Source of the DNA: Prochilodus magdalenae | Lineage: Eukaryota; Chordata; Actinopteri; Characiformes; Prochilodontidae | Direction: 5' to 3' | Assembly: GCA_024036415.1 (NCBI GenBank) | Contig: JAMWET010000761.1 | Coordinates: 849,218 to 913,217, forward strand | Length of the DNA: 64,000 bases | Shown: positions 37,861 through 51,130 of the stretch, piece after piece | Layout of the letters: each line of letters begins with the position of its first letter | Numbering within the stretch: the first letter of the stretch is position 1 | The notes under the pieces: generated by a model | The model's database searches: none | What the model was told of the DNA's origin: nothing | Seen by the model: only the letters and a program-made list of their open reading frames with translations | Translations under genes and position numbers: made by a program

Positions 37861-40800
37861 TTGTATGTGGGTGGTCTGTCTTATGTATCATCTCCTTAGA
37901 AATAGATCATACAAGCGTGTACTTATTAGCCACATCAATGGGAAATCAAATGACTGAACTGGTTTCTGACATTTCTGACAGTACTGTATGACTATACATC
38001 CTTACAGTTTTTCTGTGTCTTTCTCCAAGGCTTATTCCCAAAGGTCAGCTATCATTCTAAATGCATACCATATGGACATCATCCACTGAAATATTTCACC
38101 ACTGGGATTCCAGGAAATTCATACATCTTCCTGCCTCATCCAAACAATCTGCGTTGGGCAGATCCGTAGTTGTAGATAGCTAGTGAAGTGCCTCTTTAGA
38201 GAGATCTCAGATGCGCACATCTGTTTGCTTTCTCAGGTGTGAAAAACTCAAGTGTAATAGATGGAACACCAAAGCTCTTTCGTCTGCAAGAGCCGCTAAT
38301 TCGTTCCTTAAATAGGTGACAGATTGAACACGCTCGTGACCTGCTGGAGAGTAAAAGCATGTGCAAGGCTTGATAGAAACCAGTTGCTGTCTGCGCTGCA
38401 GCACGTGTATTCAGCTATTAGCGGAAGGTCAGGAGACAGGCTGTTGCAGCCGTAGGCAGTGTCTAACGCTGATGGGTCAGAAATCACTATGAGACAAACA
38501 AAACGAGGAGAAGCAATAACACAGAATGCCTTAGATGTTTCATTATTGTAACCCCTGACATTCCAGACTATTTTGCAATCAACAAACATAAGAAGCAAAA
38601 AACATGAGTGAGTAAATGTCTGGCTATGAACAAACTCGAAACAATGCAAAAGAGTGAGATATTGGTTCTCAACCTTTACAAATGTTCAATTTTCAAAACC
38701 ACAAAAAACAGGTGCATCTAGTCCAACACTAAATGGTGAAATCTTCAACTGCATGGGACAGCTGCCGGAACAAAACCTTAAATGAATGTCAAAGCTCTGT
38801 GAAAAAAAGCCCGCCTAAGATAATGGCAAAGTGAATATGTTTTGGCCATTCTAGTTTAGACAAAGGCGTTTGGAGATTGTAAAAACATTCTGTGTTTTAT
38901 CTGAAGCTTGTACAGAGGTATTAACATCTGTTTAGCTTTCTACCAGTTTCATAGTGACTCCTTTTGAGCTCTCATATAGAGCTACTAGTTTCTCTGCCTG
39001 GAACACATTGGTCAGGCCACTACTCATCACTACTTGCAGTCAGTGACATATACTCCAGAAGACTAACACAACCTGTTCATTGTTCCACAATTTTTTTTTC
39101 ACCCATTGAAAATAAAACATGATTGGTTGATTTTGATGTCCAAGTCCAAATTATGTTAGTGGGTTTAGGACTTCAGTTCGGCTTGTTCAGTTCAGACCTA
39201 GCTTGACTGTATGTATTTAGATACGGCTGAGAATTCAACAATCCTGAGTGGAGAATTTTTCCTTGGGGCGTTTCAACAGTTTAAGTTTTTATGGTTCTAG
39301 ACAATCTCCACTGCTAATGTGTTTTTATTTTCTTGTCATGCAAAGGACATATACTATTCAATGGTCCTTATTTACTCTGAAATGTTTCCAGACCTCCCAG
39401 AACTAGTCAAAGTGAAAGAGGGAACTTCCTGCCTCTTTCCAGAACTCTCACATTTTTACGGCCTATGAGTCTGAGTGTGGTTATACTGAAAGCACAAGAC
39501 ATAAAACACGCTATTGACAATATCATTAAAGATGCTCTTTGCCATTATTTAGCTGTATTCTAATGTTATTAGGTAATTGCATTTGTAGTTACATAGTTAT
39601 GTATTTAGATTCTGTGACTTTGTTAACATTTTTCCTGCTTGTTTCAATAAGATATGAATAAAAACAATTCATAGTAAATAACACCATGGCTTTGATATCA
39701 ACTCTATAATAACAACAACTTTTATTCTGAATTTCCATTATGATGGTAGACAGTTGAGAGCAAACCAGACATGGCGCCGTTTTCACTGTAGCACCAATTG
39801 AAGACAGTACAGTGGCGTGAGTGATGGAATGTCTCATGAAGAGCTCAAGGGACCAATGGACACTAAGACACTGGACATCCTAAACATATTTAATCCATGC
39901 CCGGATCTGTTTCTGGGCTTGTCTGGGGACTCATTATTGCTCATACACAAGCTTCATCCATTTGCAGAGCTTTTAGGATACATTGCATGTCACCATGGAA
40001 CAGTATCTGCAAACAAGGAGCCGTTCTAATGTGAGAATGATCTTAGCTATGTGACATGGACTGGAAACTGACATGGTAGTTTGAAGCAACCATATTACAA
40101 AAGGAACTAATCACACAGTCTTACATACAGCCCCGGGAGCGGATAGCTTCCATTTGCTCAGTGGACTGCACTTGTTCTCTGAAACACTTCTGGGCTCAAA
40201 GTGTTTTACACCCAGCTTTCACACCTGACCAAGTGTACTGAATGCTGTCCTGGGTTCGAAGAGAAACCCTGGTGTGAAAACGTCCATACTGCTGAGGTTC
40301 AGCCTGACCCATTATTAAACAACAAAAAGCTTTAAAGAGTACAGACTGTCCTCCTAACTTCTTACATAAACAATACATACTGCTGAGCTGTGCTCTGATA
40401 ATCATCCATTTTCACCAGTGATGCTGTCACCTTGGTAATGACTCCATGGCTGCAGAAAATGCCAGGAATTTCGATTTTAAATGTGTGGGTTAATAATGGT
40501 GCAAAAAGCAACTTCAACTTAATCTAGCTTGTCCAGTCTCTCAGCTGGAGGAGTTTTCATAAAGAAGACCTTCCACCCTTTGTCATTTGGGGAGTGGACA
40601 GTGGACAAAAAAGATTTATATCTTTTTAATAATGAGGAGGGAGTCAGCAGACCAAAACGCATCTTCCTTTTCCACTGCCTTACCTCCCCATCTAAACCAT
40701 TAAAAAAACAAAAAACAAACATATAACTGATGCGCTCTCACTCTATCCTCTCTCTCATCAGAGGCATGGAGCCATAAGAGAGGTACTGGAGGACACAGTT

Positions 40801-42655
40801 GTTGATGGAGTTAATTTACTATCTTCCTCTAAGGACCTTAGCAAACTGGACAGGACAAACTAGAACAGGACAGAATATCCCCTTGCACAGCTGTCTGGCC
40901 TCTGAATCTCACAACCAATCCACAAGACTCACAACACCCTGTAGGCGTGAGATGATGCAAGACAAAGCCAAAGATGTTTATTGCTATTATACCAAAAAGA
41001 GGTTATTTGGAGCGATGTTAGAAAAGCCACTTTGGCTCCTTCAAAATTGTCCAAACACCAATTACAGATTTTGTTTTCCTAAAATTGCAGGTTGAAACTG
41101 AGATATGTTTAAGAATGTTTCAGAGAATTCTGCTGTTTTCTGCATAACTGAAATTTGCAGTTGTAGAGGAAAAAGCAACAAGTGCAAATGCCTCCAAAAA
41201 TGCTTGTTATTTTTCAGATATTATTTATAAATGAACAAGACTTTCACTTTAACAGAAGTTTCAACGCTTTACATATTCTACATATCCTAGCCATAAACAT
41301 GTTTAGTGTCTCAGCTTGGTTGATATGGCTGTAACAAACCTTGGCAATTTGGCAATCTTTCTCAAAGGTAACATAAGTGCATAAGTGCAGCTGGTGTGTT
41401 CAAATGATGCATTAAAGCAAAAATCAACTAAAATGAAGACACATGTTTTTCACTGGACAGTGACAATATTCTACTGCATGTGCATTTTTTACAGTGCATC
41501 ATGAAACATGTTCATAACTACTTTATGAATAAGATGTTTTTTCCTCTGGATGTTTGCTTTCTATCAATACAACTGTGAACAAAAATGAGTGAATAAAACA
41601 ACTAGTCGTACTGAATCCCTGCAGTACAGCGTCTTCTGCCACATTTGATTGCTCTGACGTAAAAACCTCCTTGTCTTGTTTACAGGCCGAGTCTGATGAC
41701 ACAGAGATGACTTAGTGAAGTACTTTGAAAGGTGACATGTTTACATAGCCCAGTGGGCACACCATGAAATGCTGCAGCTTATCTTTGTTTCATCAAAAAT
41801 CAGAGATCCTTTAGATAGAGAGGAAACAACGCCCATGTATGGATGTCACTGTTGATCCCCACGGTCAAACACAGCCTGAGTCATGTACCGCTCAGTCATA
41901 ACTACATGTGGCTAAACCACAGAGACACAGCTCCAACTCTTCCACTGTACTGTCCCGGGTCTGAGAACGCAGCCTTAGCCAAGCCAGATGACAGGTGTCT
42001 GGCACAGGCCGAGCTCCAGACGCCAAGCCTCTTTCCACCACTGGAGTCTGGAAAGTGCGTGAGAGCTGGTCAAAACACAGCCTGTCTCTGTATACTGAAG
42101 CTTTTGACTAAGCTTTGATTGTGGGACATGAAACCGCAGAAAATGGGGGGATTACAGCGGATGTATCCCATGCTCTGACACAAAGAAAATGACCACAACG
42201 ACATGCAAAGTGCAGAACTTGCCCAACATAAGATGACAAACAATTTGAAAAAATTATGCATTTCGCAGAACAGCATACCGTTCCACAAGAGTGCAAATCA
42301 AGGCCATGGACCAATTGCATACAGAATACTGTGACTGGAATGCCCTCATCATGAGGGAAGGGACATCCTGAGGAATTCAGAACCTCGCTTACTACTACCA
42401 AACATGGACATGCTGTTGTTTTCTGCTATTTTAACACAGATTCCAAACTTTGTCCCCCATGCTCTGACATTTTAATGTCTAAAACCCTACACTCTGTCTC
42501 CTTTTGCTAAATATAAAATGAACTGGCAGACCATACAAACCTATCACATACAATGGTACTCCTAAAGTATGGATAGGACAGATAAGTCTTTGAGGTATCT
42601 ACATATATACAATCTATGGAATCTATTGAATTGTGTAATTTCAGACAAATTTACA
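37861..42655. other. Intron sequence, no supported gene
   Basis: At 40205-40290 a possible hAT-like miniature (tttcacacctg near the left, ggtgtgaaaacg near the right) is too short to call. Other frames look like chance. Confidence 0.5.
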
Positions 42656-42659
42656 CACT

Positions 42660-43389
42660 TTAAGTGTGCTTTCAAACCTACCTTGTTTAGTATGGTACTA
42701 TAAAACTTCTATCTTTAGTTCAGTCTGTTTTGACAGGTGTGAACAGTCCACCCTTAATTGGGTCTGTACCAAAGAACTGAACCATGGATTCCTAAAAATT
42801 GCACGTCTCGGTCCACTTCTTACTGAACCCTGCTGTTGGTGGGTGCATGTTTTACGATGGTTAGTCCCAAGCTACACAGAACACTGTCGTACTCCACACA
42901 TAATCTTCCGGTTTTAACAATTGAACTTTAACAGGCGCTCACATTGTTTCTGCAACACAAGCTACATCAAACAATGAAAGTACTCGAGATGCAGTGTCTT
43001 TAATTGGTTCAAGTTCAACTGGAAAATCATTAAGAAGCAGATTTGAAGTAAGGTATATTATTATGCCAAAATTGTACCTTCTCATGTGAAATTATCTTAA
43101 TTTTGTCAATAATTTTTATCAACATCCTCAGATTAGAGCCAGGCATCTAAAGCATCCACCAAATCTGGCCCAACTTTAATGCAAGAGTGACTGAACATCG
43201 ATGTGGCCTACATCCAGAAACATTTCCAGTCCATGCCCAATTGAATCACAGCTGTTTTTTGTGATCATGGAGGTATCACATTCTATTCTGTACGTTTCAG
43301 TAACAGGTAAAAAAAATTTTGTCCGATAAGCTTATATTGCCACAAATGGTCTAGTGCAAACTAGTGACCTAGGTGTGAAAACAGCCTAA
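42660..43389. mobile_element. hAT-type non-autonomous element with nested relic
   Basis: The left end TTAAGTGTGCTTTCAAACCTA and the reverse complement of the right end TTAGGCTGTTTTCACACCTAG form an imperfect terminal repeat (about 13 of 17 core positions). This resembles the ggtgtgaaaac ends of fish hAT elements. A family C Tc1 fragment lies inside, near 43140-43300. Confidence 0.45.
43140..43300 (+). mobile_element. Tc1-like fragment, family C, copy 2
   Basis: Codes AYIQKHFQSMP-like residues on the plus strand and is the inverted counterpart of 11200-11340 (shared cctacatccagaa, then aattgaatcacagctg-like bases). It represents the transposase C-terminus only. Confidence 0.5.
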
Positions 43390-43399
43390 AAGGCAAAAA

Positions 43400-44560
43400 C
43401 AAAAACAGCTGCTGACAGGTTTCCCTTCTAAATGCCTAAGTCATGCAAATGGCTAAAATTCAGTCTCAGATTACATACCAAAGAGTTAAAAGATTGAAGG
43501 GCACTCTTTCCTCAAGCTACCTGTCTCCAAGCCTTTCTCGAGGATTACGATTATGAGAATTATCTCAGCCTTTTTTTATTAATCTGATCATACTAAAGGG
43601 GTTTTAAGCTGTACATAACGCACACTTAGTTTAAACTGAATGACTAATTTGCTGGCCCATGCGTAACTGAATACAGATTCTACATGATACGGTTGTGTGA
43701 TCTCATGGCATGGAAAATTCAAAGCTTTCTGAACCCTGACTTTCTGCCCTTTGCCTGTTGACCTTTGACCTCTGCTGTGATCCTATCTGGGCCAGGGGTT
43801 GACCCCTGCCAAGGGTCAAAGAGTACCACTGATAGAAAAGCTACAGGACAAGGACCCTTGTCATGTATGAGACCCCACAGAACCAGAGATTACACCAAAC
43901 ACAGGACTTCAAAGTAGCTCACACAATAAAGTGCATCTTCGAATGTGTGACATCAAACTAAAGCAGCAGAACATTCACATTAGCCCTTTGAGGTCTAAAG
44001 TTATTTGTCTAAAGTGACTCTGCAATGCAGTTTCAATGTAATTATATAATTACATAGTCATTACAAAGTTATTACACAGTTACAGACTCAATTACACTTC
44101 CTACCCCAGTTTAATTCTTTACTTTTGTTTCATTATAGTTTCTCTTTTATTTTCTGAACCTGCTAAATGCCATATAAAGCTCAACAAAACACTTCCGATG
44201 CCAGTATGCACTTTGAAAAAGTAGGAAAAACAAGTGATATCACTACTAAAACTGCATGAAGCCCAAAAAAGTTCCATTTCCCAGTCCTGTTGTCAATTTC
44301 CTCTCCGATGTGTCCTGTTTTTCTCTCCACCAGCTTGATCTCTTACTGACTGACTTTCACCCTACTCTCCCATTTTCACCCGCTCACTCTCTGTTTGGTC
44401 ACTCAGCAGTGGTGCTGGACAGAGCACTGAGGAGGAAACCCAACCTCAGATAAGGAGAGGTGCACAGGGACTCGACCTGGCTGAAAAGAGGAGGGAGGTA
44501 CACCCCCTGCCTTTCAAACGAACACTTAATGAGATGGTATGAGGGAAGAATGCGACCTGT
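43400..44560. other. Intron sequence around the DR1 site
   Basis: Apart from the DR1 cluster, only an attac-rich patch at 44038-44095 stands out. No gene was seen. Confidence 0.5.
43759..43771 (+). promoter_or_regulatory. Perfect DR1 nuclear-receptor element
   Basis: TGACCT-T-TGACCT is a direct repeat of the AGGTCA half-site with one spacer base, the form bound by HNF4, COUP-TF and PPAR/RXR. More half-sites follow at 43800 (TGACCC) and 43813 (GGGTCA). Function is not shown by sequence. Confidence 0.45.
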
Positions 44561-44564
44561 GTGT

Positions 44565-44590
44565 TTGTATGTGTGTGTGTGTGTGTGTTG
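44565..44590. repeat. (GT)n microsatellite
   Basis: Near-perfect GT run. Confidence 0.9.
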
Positions 44591-44891
44591 GTCATATAAG
44601 CCTGGGGGTTGCTCTGTTTCATATCGATACTGTCCAAAGAACAAAGCATCTTCAAAACAGTACCTTTAAAATAAAGGGGAAAAAAGTTCTTTACTCTCAT
44701 TGAAAGACATTTTATTTGAAGCAGTTGTGGACCATTTTTACTGGTCAAATCATCATGAAACTTGCAGAAGTATGTTTGAAGGAGTTTAAGTGAGCAGTGG
44801 GGTTGTAACGTACAGGAGGGCCAGGGCACTCCCTGTCTTTCTTCAATATTTCATAAGTATTTCATGTTGATAAGCTGATATGAAGTGCATG

Positions 44892-44893
<2 letters not shown>

Positions 44894-44966
<73 letters not shown>
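44894..44966. repeat. (AT)n microsatellite
   Basis: About 36 uninterrupted AT units, the longest dinucleotide run in the window. Confidence 0.97.
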
Positions 44967-44970
<4 letters not shown>

Positions 44971-46655
44971 TTGTTATAGTGGGGAACCATGGCTTAACCT
45001 GTAGTTCAGACCACAGAAGATCCAAAGTCATTGTGCATGTAAGTGCTGGGAATCAAAAAAGTATTCATTTACAGTAGAATTACTGATAACTGTTAAGAAG
45101 TGGAATTTAACCTTTCACTCCTTTTATTATGTGTAGTCATTATGAGCTCTGAACCACTGCATGCACAGAACACTGACCGCCCTGTGAGCATCGACACAAA
45201 CTAAACCACCTGAACTGTGGCTCGATGTGAATTGAGTGCTCACCTAAATCATTACAAATTCGAGCTGATCCAGTGTTGCAAATGGTGCTTGATGTGCTGA
45301 CAGAAAGGGACTTGGTGAGTCCAGGGTGTGTTTCAGGTGTGGAAGGAATGCTGGGAGTGGTGAATCACTGTACAAGGTGACTACCTCAAAGGGGGTAGCA
45401 GCAGTTTTCAACTGGGCATGGCTTTTGGTATTTGTTATGGACATAGTTTTTGATCATGCATTGTATGTAATTTAAAAAAAAAGGTTATTGGGAAGATATA
45501 TAGGCCTCAAACTCTGAGCCTGTAATGACAGTATCCAGCTAGGGTTGGTGATTTCCTTGCTTAAAGATGCCTGGTTTAAATTACAAGCAGAGAAAGGTCT
45601 AACAAAGAAACGTCCAAACTCTGCTTGAGTAAGGCTTTCAAGACCACTGAGCTAGAGGTACATGGCATTAGATGGGCTACACACCAGCAGGGTGGACCTA
45701 CAAGGTAGGAGGCTGATTGTTTTCAAAGTATATTACAGAAGAAGCTAACATTATCACTGAGTAGCTGCCAAGCAGATCCATCCATACTATCTTTAAACCC
45801 TTGAACAATAAGATTCTTAGAGTGATATGTTAGAGTAAGAAACGCTCCACTTCTCAGTATCTCCAGGTCCTGACTGTTCTGAATGTAACTTTAATGTCTT
45901 CTGCCCTTTTTGGAAACACAGAAATCAGGGACAGGAAGTGCTTACATATTCAGAAACATCTCCTTAAGAGGTAAGTCTCAATAAACCACACTGACGTAGC
46001 TTCCATTATCAGAAGCTCTGAGATGTTCTTCCACAGCAGAGCACCGGCATCCCAGTAAGGGGAATGACAAAGAGAGGAAACTGTGGGCTCAGGGTTGTCC
46101 TGTTGGAAGAGAAGCGTGTCTAAATGACCCCTATGACTGTGCACTGAGTAACACGACGCCACAGAAAAGAATCAAAAAGAGAGTGAGAGCAATGAGACAA
46201 CAGCAGAGTCAGACGTGAGGAGGCTGTAAGAGGAGGCGGAGGTAAGAGCTTGTTATGGCTAGAATAACGAGCAGTCTTAGCCCCAGAATCTTGTTGTGCT
46301 ATTAAGCTCAAGAACACATGTAAAATCCACAGTATGCAAACAGAGTGGGGATGCGGATGCACAAAGACGGAATGCACAGATGCACTTTCAGCTAGGCTGC
46401 TGTCTGATCTTGCATGCTGAGAATAAACAGCAGTCACATGTCAGAAAACACTCATCCAGATGCAGTTCATCCTTAGCACATAAAACAAACATTTACTTTG
46501 AGCTGAGTTTCCTAGAAGGTTGAAGAATGCTTAGCTACTGTCTCTTCTGCTCTAGACAAAATGATGAGTAACATTACCCTGGGGACCTACAGGAAATTAG
46601 ATTATATACATCATTACATTTACAATCATATCTCTATCATAACACATCTGCATAG
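44967..46655. other. Intron sequence, nothing recognised
   Basis: Short frames only. Confidence 0.5.
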
Positions 46656-46658
46656 TAA

Positions 46659-46745
46659 TATTCAGTGGTGGACAGTAATGAAGTAAATGTAATTAGTTAC
46701 TGTACAGTACTTTTAGTGTATCTGTACACTTTTGGTTGTTTTTTC
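46659..46745 (+). repeat. hAT-type terminal fragment
   Basis: Begins cagtggtggacagtaatgaa, a terminal motif common in fish hAT miniature elements. The partner end was not found with certainty; the SINE at 47036 may have broken the element. Confidence 0.4.
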
Positions 46746-47035
46746 GAGGTTGTGTGTGCATTAAAACGTAACATGTCAAAATGAACAAAGCGTGAAGCAA
46801 ATGCACTGCTCAGGGTACGGCACGCACTTGACTTTGACCTGTCAGACTCGGTTTGACTTGGGTGTACCTAATGGGAATTGTTTGAGTTTAGTGTTAGAGA
46901 GACTTTATTTCACTGAAAATCATGTGGACAGGACATCAACAATTAGTTGCTGTCATACCTTTATTTATTTATTTATTTTTACAATGTGTGAAAGTACAAG
47001 TTGTCTTTTATGTTTTGTGCACGTCATGATGAACT

Positions 47036-47225
47036 GTGGTTGGTGTAGCTCAGTGGATAACACCGCTACCCACCAGGGAGCTATCACACCATCTGAGAGT
47101 TGGGGGTTTGATTCCTGGTCTGGGTGACTATGCTGTGCTACACCAATAAGTGTCCCTGGGTAGGACTCCTAACACTACACTTATAAGTTGCCCTGGATAA
47201 GAGAGTCAGCTAAATGCCATAAATT
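47036..47225 (+). repeat. tRNA-derived SINE, copy 2 (most complete)
   Basis: The tRNA-like head (ggttggtgtagctcagtgga) is followed by B box ggtttgattcc. The body is shared with the other two copies, and the tail gccctggataagagagtcag, then ctaaatgccataaa, is a fish SINE/LINE tail type. Its tRNA part is altered, so it is not a tRNA gene. Confidence 0.85.
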
Positions 47226-49495
47226 AACTGACCAATATAAATAGTCCAAAATGGACTAATGCTTCTATTATGAGACATTAAAGTGTTTCCGTCATATATA
47301 GAGTAAACTACCACTACCATTTTTGATGATAATCTAATGCAATGTACTGCAATCTACTTCAGTGGCTCATCACTCATATTATAGTAACATTTGCCAGATA
47401 CAGCTTTAAACGACATACATGGTGCACCAACAAATGGCAGCATACCCAAATACAACTACGGGTTTTGTGTTATGTTTTGCTCTGAACGTCTTTGAAAAAA
47501 AGCAGATCTCCATCATTAAACTGGCTCATTATGAAGATAAGTAGAATTCCTTTGAGTCATTTTATGCCAGCATGTCAGAGCAGCCATTTTGGGTTTTCCC
47601 CTCTCACAAAGATTCCCATCTGTCCTCACTGGGGCTCCTGTTTAACAGCCTGCACTTCCTGTACTATTGACATTCATTTCCTCTAGGCCTCTGAAATGCC
47701 CTTATCATCCCTGGTTCATATCAAATGTGTGTTATATACATACAGCAATACCAAAACCCGATCACCAAGCATTTTCACAAAAAGAAAATGTTCCACGAGT
47801 ATAACCTCTACAAAGAGGGACACACTAAATTCTTATTTTCATGAAAAAATAATGGTCTAAGAATTATGTGAGGGAAAGGGTATGTTAGGTTTTGTGAAGA
47901 ACAAGACCGGAGTGGGCAATATTGCAAAAATATATATTTCCACAGTATTTGGTATGTATAATTACTTTGGATATATCACCAAATGCTGGTTTTCTAAGGC
48001 TGACAAAAAGGAGTAATGCTGCATATAAGAAGAAAAGTAGAAGAAAAGAAAACACTGAGTTTGGTTGCTGACATCAAATCAGCTACTTATTAATCTTGGT
48101 TATGTAGTTCCATGCTTTAGTTGTTGTTTAGAGAGAGACAGAAAGTAGGAGAAATACAGAAAGAAACAGAGCAAGGGATTTATAAGAGAGGATATTCTTT
48201 TGGCCTCCTTATGCGAGCAGCTGTAGGTCAGTGTGCAGGAAGTGCCTCTTTCACTCCCATCTCCCCTGGGGACAGTTCTGGAAACCTTCAGCCTCCTCTT
48301 TTCCATCTCAGAGGCATGGGAACACTCAGAGACAGATCCAAATTGCACATGTGTATGCCACAAAGGACAGGATAAATAATGGCACAACAGGTGGATTTAA
48401 AGACAACCACTAGACACATGAGGTCATGAAAATATATTTAAAAAAATCATGCAACCTCATTTAGAGACTAAATTAAATGTGAAATATCAGAAAGACATTA
48501 TGGTGTTACTAATTCATCTCATTGTCGCCCATATTAGCGCACAACATTCAAGGTACGACATTTCTTCCAAATTAGTGAACACAAAAGCCATTGTAATCCA
48601 AAACAAATTGGGAATGAGATCCAGAGAGAAACTGAGCACGAGAGTCCCTCGGTTTGATATTCTGGCACTAGCCCCATGTCAACAACACAGGCCTAAACAC
48701 TCAGAACAGCCAAGCACAGCTGGAGCGCTCTGCACCAAACCAGTTCTCTGCAATGGAAAAAAAACTGAACTTCAACTCCCAGAGGCCCACCGTTCTAATC
48801 AGCACTTCCTGTTCTTGTCTTTGCCTAATGAACCTGGAGATTGGCCGAGAGCTGAATCTGTCTTTCCCTGATGCTGAAACGTTCAAACATATCACCTCCT
48901 CTCTTACTCCATCTTTGTCTTGTTATTTTAACCTACAGCTCAGAGACGTCTCGGTGTAGCCAAAAGTGTGTTGAGGAAGGAAAATGTCAGTGGAGATTTG
49001 AATTTGATGATTCCGGCTTTTGTGTTCTGTGATAGATTTGAGTCACCCTGGATAGGAACTTCATAAATATCTCTTTCTAGGAACTAAATAAATTAAAAAT
49101 GATGGGTCCTAAAATGTTCTTGGCCTGGGTGTTACACTTTAAGAAGTTCTTCAGGCTTGCAAATTTAAATAAAAAAAAATTAAATTACCAAAAGCCCATG
49201 GTTAGACAAAATTTGCTCCTGTGCATATACAATATACGTAAATAATACATGTACTTCATTCATGAGTGCTCATTAGAATATTTGGACCACACCCAGACCA
49301 GTTCTTTTATCTTGTATCTTGACAGTTCATCAGAGTTCTTCAGAATGAGTGCAATATGATTGATTTAAGAGGGAAAGCTGTGAAGTGATAATTCCAGCTT
49401 GGCACTCTTTTTAGATAAGCCATATGTACATGCTGGGCACCCTGATGTGGGCGCATTTATCTCTGTCTGTAGTGGGGGCTGGTGAAGTGGGGTGT
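47226..49495. other. Intron sequence, nothing recognised
   Basis: A 140-codon plus-strand frame at 48449 has no family features and overlaps opposite-strand frames. No other feature was seen. Confidence 0.5.
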
Positions 49496-49497
49496 TC

Positions 49498-49514
49498 ACT
49501 GTGTGTTTGTGTGT

Positions 49515-49553
<39 letters not shown>
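49498..49553. repeat. (GT)n microsatellite
   Basis: GT run with one TCT interruption. Confidence 0.95.
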
Positions 49554-49558
<5 letters not shown>

Positions 49559-50430
49559 TTTTTTTAAACTAGACAAAGCAGCAAAACTAGGCTGTGATCA
49601 CATATTGACCCAATTTGGGAATGAAAACTGCGTGGACAAAAAAAAAATGTTCAAGGATGCACCCTTCAAAACTCTGAAGTTAGTAAACCAGAATATGAAC
49701 TGATGCTCTTTTCAAGATCAGTAGAGTTAAGCATGACTAGTAAAATCTAGGAGGTATGGAGGTATCACCCCATGTTTATGTCGGGATCAGTATCCAAGCT
49801 AATAAATGATGCATGTTAATTTTGGACCAGTTCTGTAAATCCAGGGCACCTGCACTCTGAGGTGGTCCGTTACTACTTCTGATGTCCTGCAGAAGCTCAG
49901 TAATATACAAACACAGCTGAGACAATTCCTGGGTCTTAGCTCACTGCTACAAATAGCGTCATCTAAAAGACATTATCCATTCTCCCCCTAGGACAGGCAA
50001 CATGACCAGCAGTGCACGTGGAGAGAGAGGGGAAGAGTGAGAAAGTGAGAGAGGGAAATGGCATGAAAGTGTTTTGTCCTAAAAACACTTTGGACCTGCT
50101 AGCTCATCAACATCTCCTGAGGCACGCACAGAGGAAAAGGAATTAGGAGAAAGACAGGCGAAGTTAACAGTCTATAAAAGGAAGCAAGAGAGATCTTTTC
50201 ACAGCCTTGGGAATCCAGGGGTGTCCTCACATGCCTTTGCTTAAACTGTGAGGCCACACGATGAGCAAACTGCCTTCAGACCTCAATACCACTAAACCGT
50301 GCATTACTCAGCATCACACGGAATGTTAACGCATGGTTAACTTTAGAGCTACTCTAGAGTATATTGGCCATAGCACATGAAACAGTTACGTAGCCTCTGG
50401 TCAAATTAGATGTTGTGTTAAAGTTAATTG
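49554..50430. other. Intron sequence, nothing recognised
   Basis: Nothing recognised. Confidence 0.5.
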
Positions 50431-50432
50431 TG

Positions 50433-50600
50433 TGGTTGGTGTAGCTCAGCAGATAACACCACTAAACCCCCCCCCTCAAAAGAGCCACCGCCACGTGTGG
50501 GAGACTGGAGTTCAAATCCTGGTCCTCCTAACACTACATTGGCCTACCTGTAATGTGATTAACCTTGTAAGTTGCTCTGGATAAATGATGTAAATGTAGT
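50433..50600 (+). repeat. tRNA-derived SINE, copy 3
   Basis: Has the head ggttggtgtagctcagcaga, a B-box-like gttcaaatcct, and the tail ttgctctggataaatgatgt. A C-run (aaaccccccccc) is inserted in the head. Confidence 0.8.
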
Positions 50601-50979
50601 TTTATAAGTAAAAATAAAATGTTTAAGAGACTTAAACATTAGGTTTCTGCAAATGAATGTGTTGAGATGCACAACAAATTTATTTATTTGCAGAGTTTAA
50701 CATATTGGGAAAAAAAAATTAAATAAAAACTTAAAATGCACCATAATTTTGGCACAGGCAACATTTATTGTTATTTATTTTAACTCCATTATGTTATACT
50801 CAGTAGATAAACAGCAACTGTACTTAAAATATGACGAAAACCAACTGCAGGAAACAAAAATTGGGCTGCAAATTCACTGAACCAATAATTAAGTAAACTT
50901 AAATGACTACGTTCATGATATGGTTTTGTAAATTGCTAATAATTCAAAACCATTATAATTTCCATTTCTTAGTTAACTG

Positions 50980-51130
50980 CTGCTTGACAGCTACACATCC
51001 CCTTTAAGCTCAAGGCACTGAGCTGTCTTCTCAGAGTGGAAGGATGGACAGAAACATCTGTGGACTTTTCAGATCTAAAGCAAGAGTGGAGGTTGATTTT
51101 CTCATCTCTCTCAAAGACAAAAGCTCGATC
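50980..51130 (-). mobile_element. Tc1-like relic, family B, copy 3
   Basis: Shares cttgacagctacacat and tggacagaaacatctgtgga with the other copies. Minus-strand translation FRSEKSTDVSVHPST resembles copy 1. No catalytic part is present. Confidence 0.5.

Noticed and set aside
40195..40310. Short hAT-like miniature element
   Set aside because: tttcacacctg and ggtgtgaaaac face each other, but the pairing is short and the boundaries cannot be set.
44880..45077. Ile-Tyr repeat protein
   Set aside because: The reading frame is only the translation of an (AT)n microsatellite.
47036..47110. tRNA gene
   Set aside because: A- and B-box-like bases are present, but the stems do not pair as a tRNA cloverleaf and the sequence continues into a SINE body shared with two other copies.
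48449..48871. 140-codon plus-strand gene
   Set aside because: No domain, signal or membrane pattern; its composition is like the surrounding intron.
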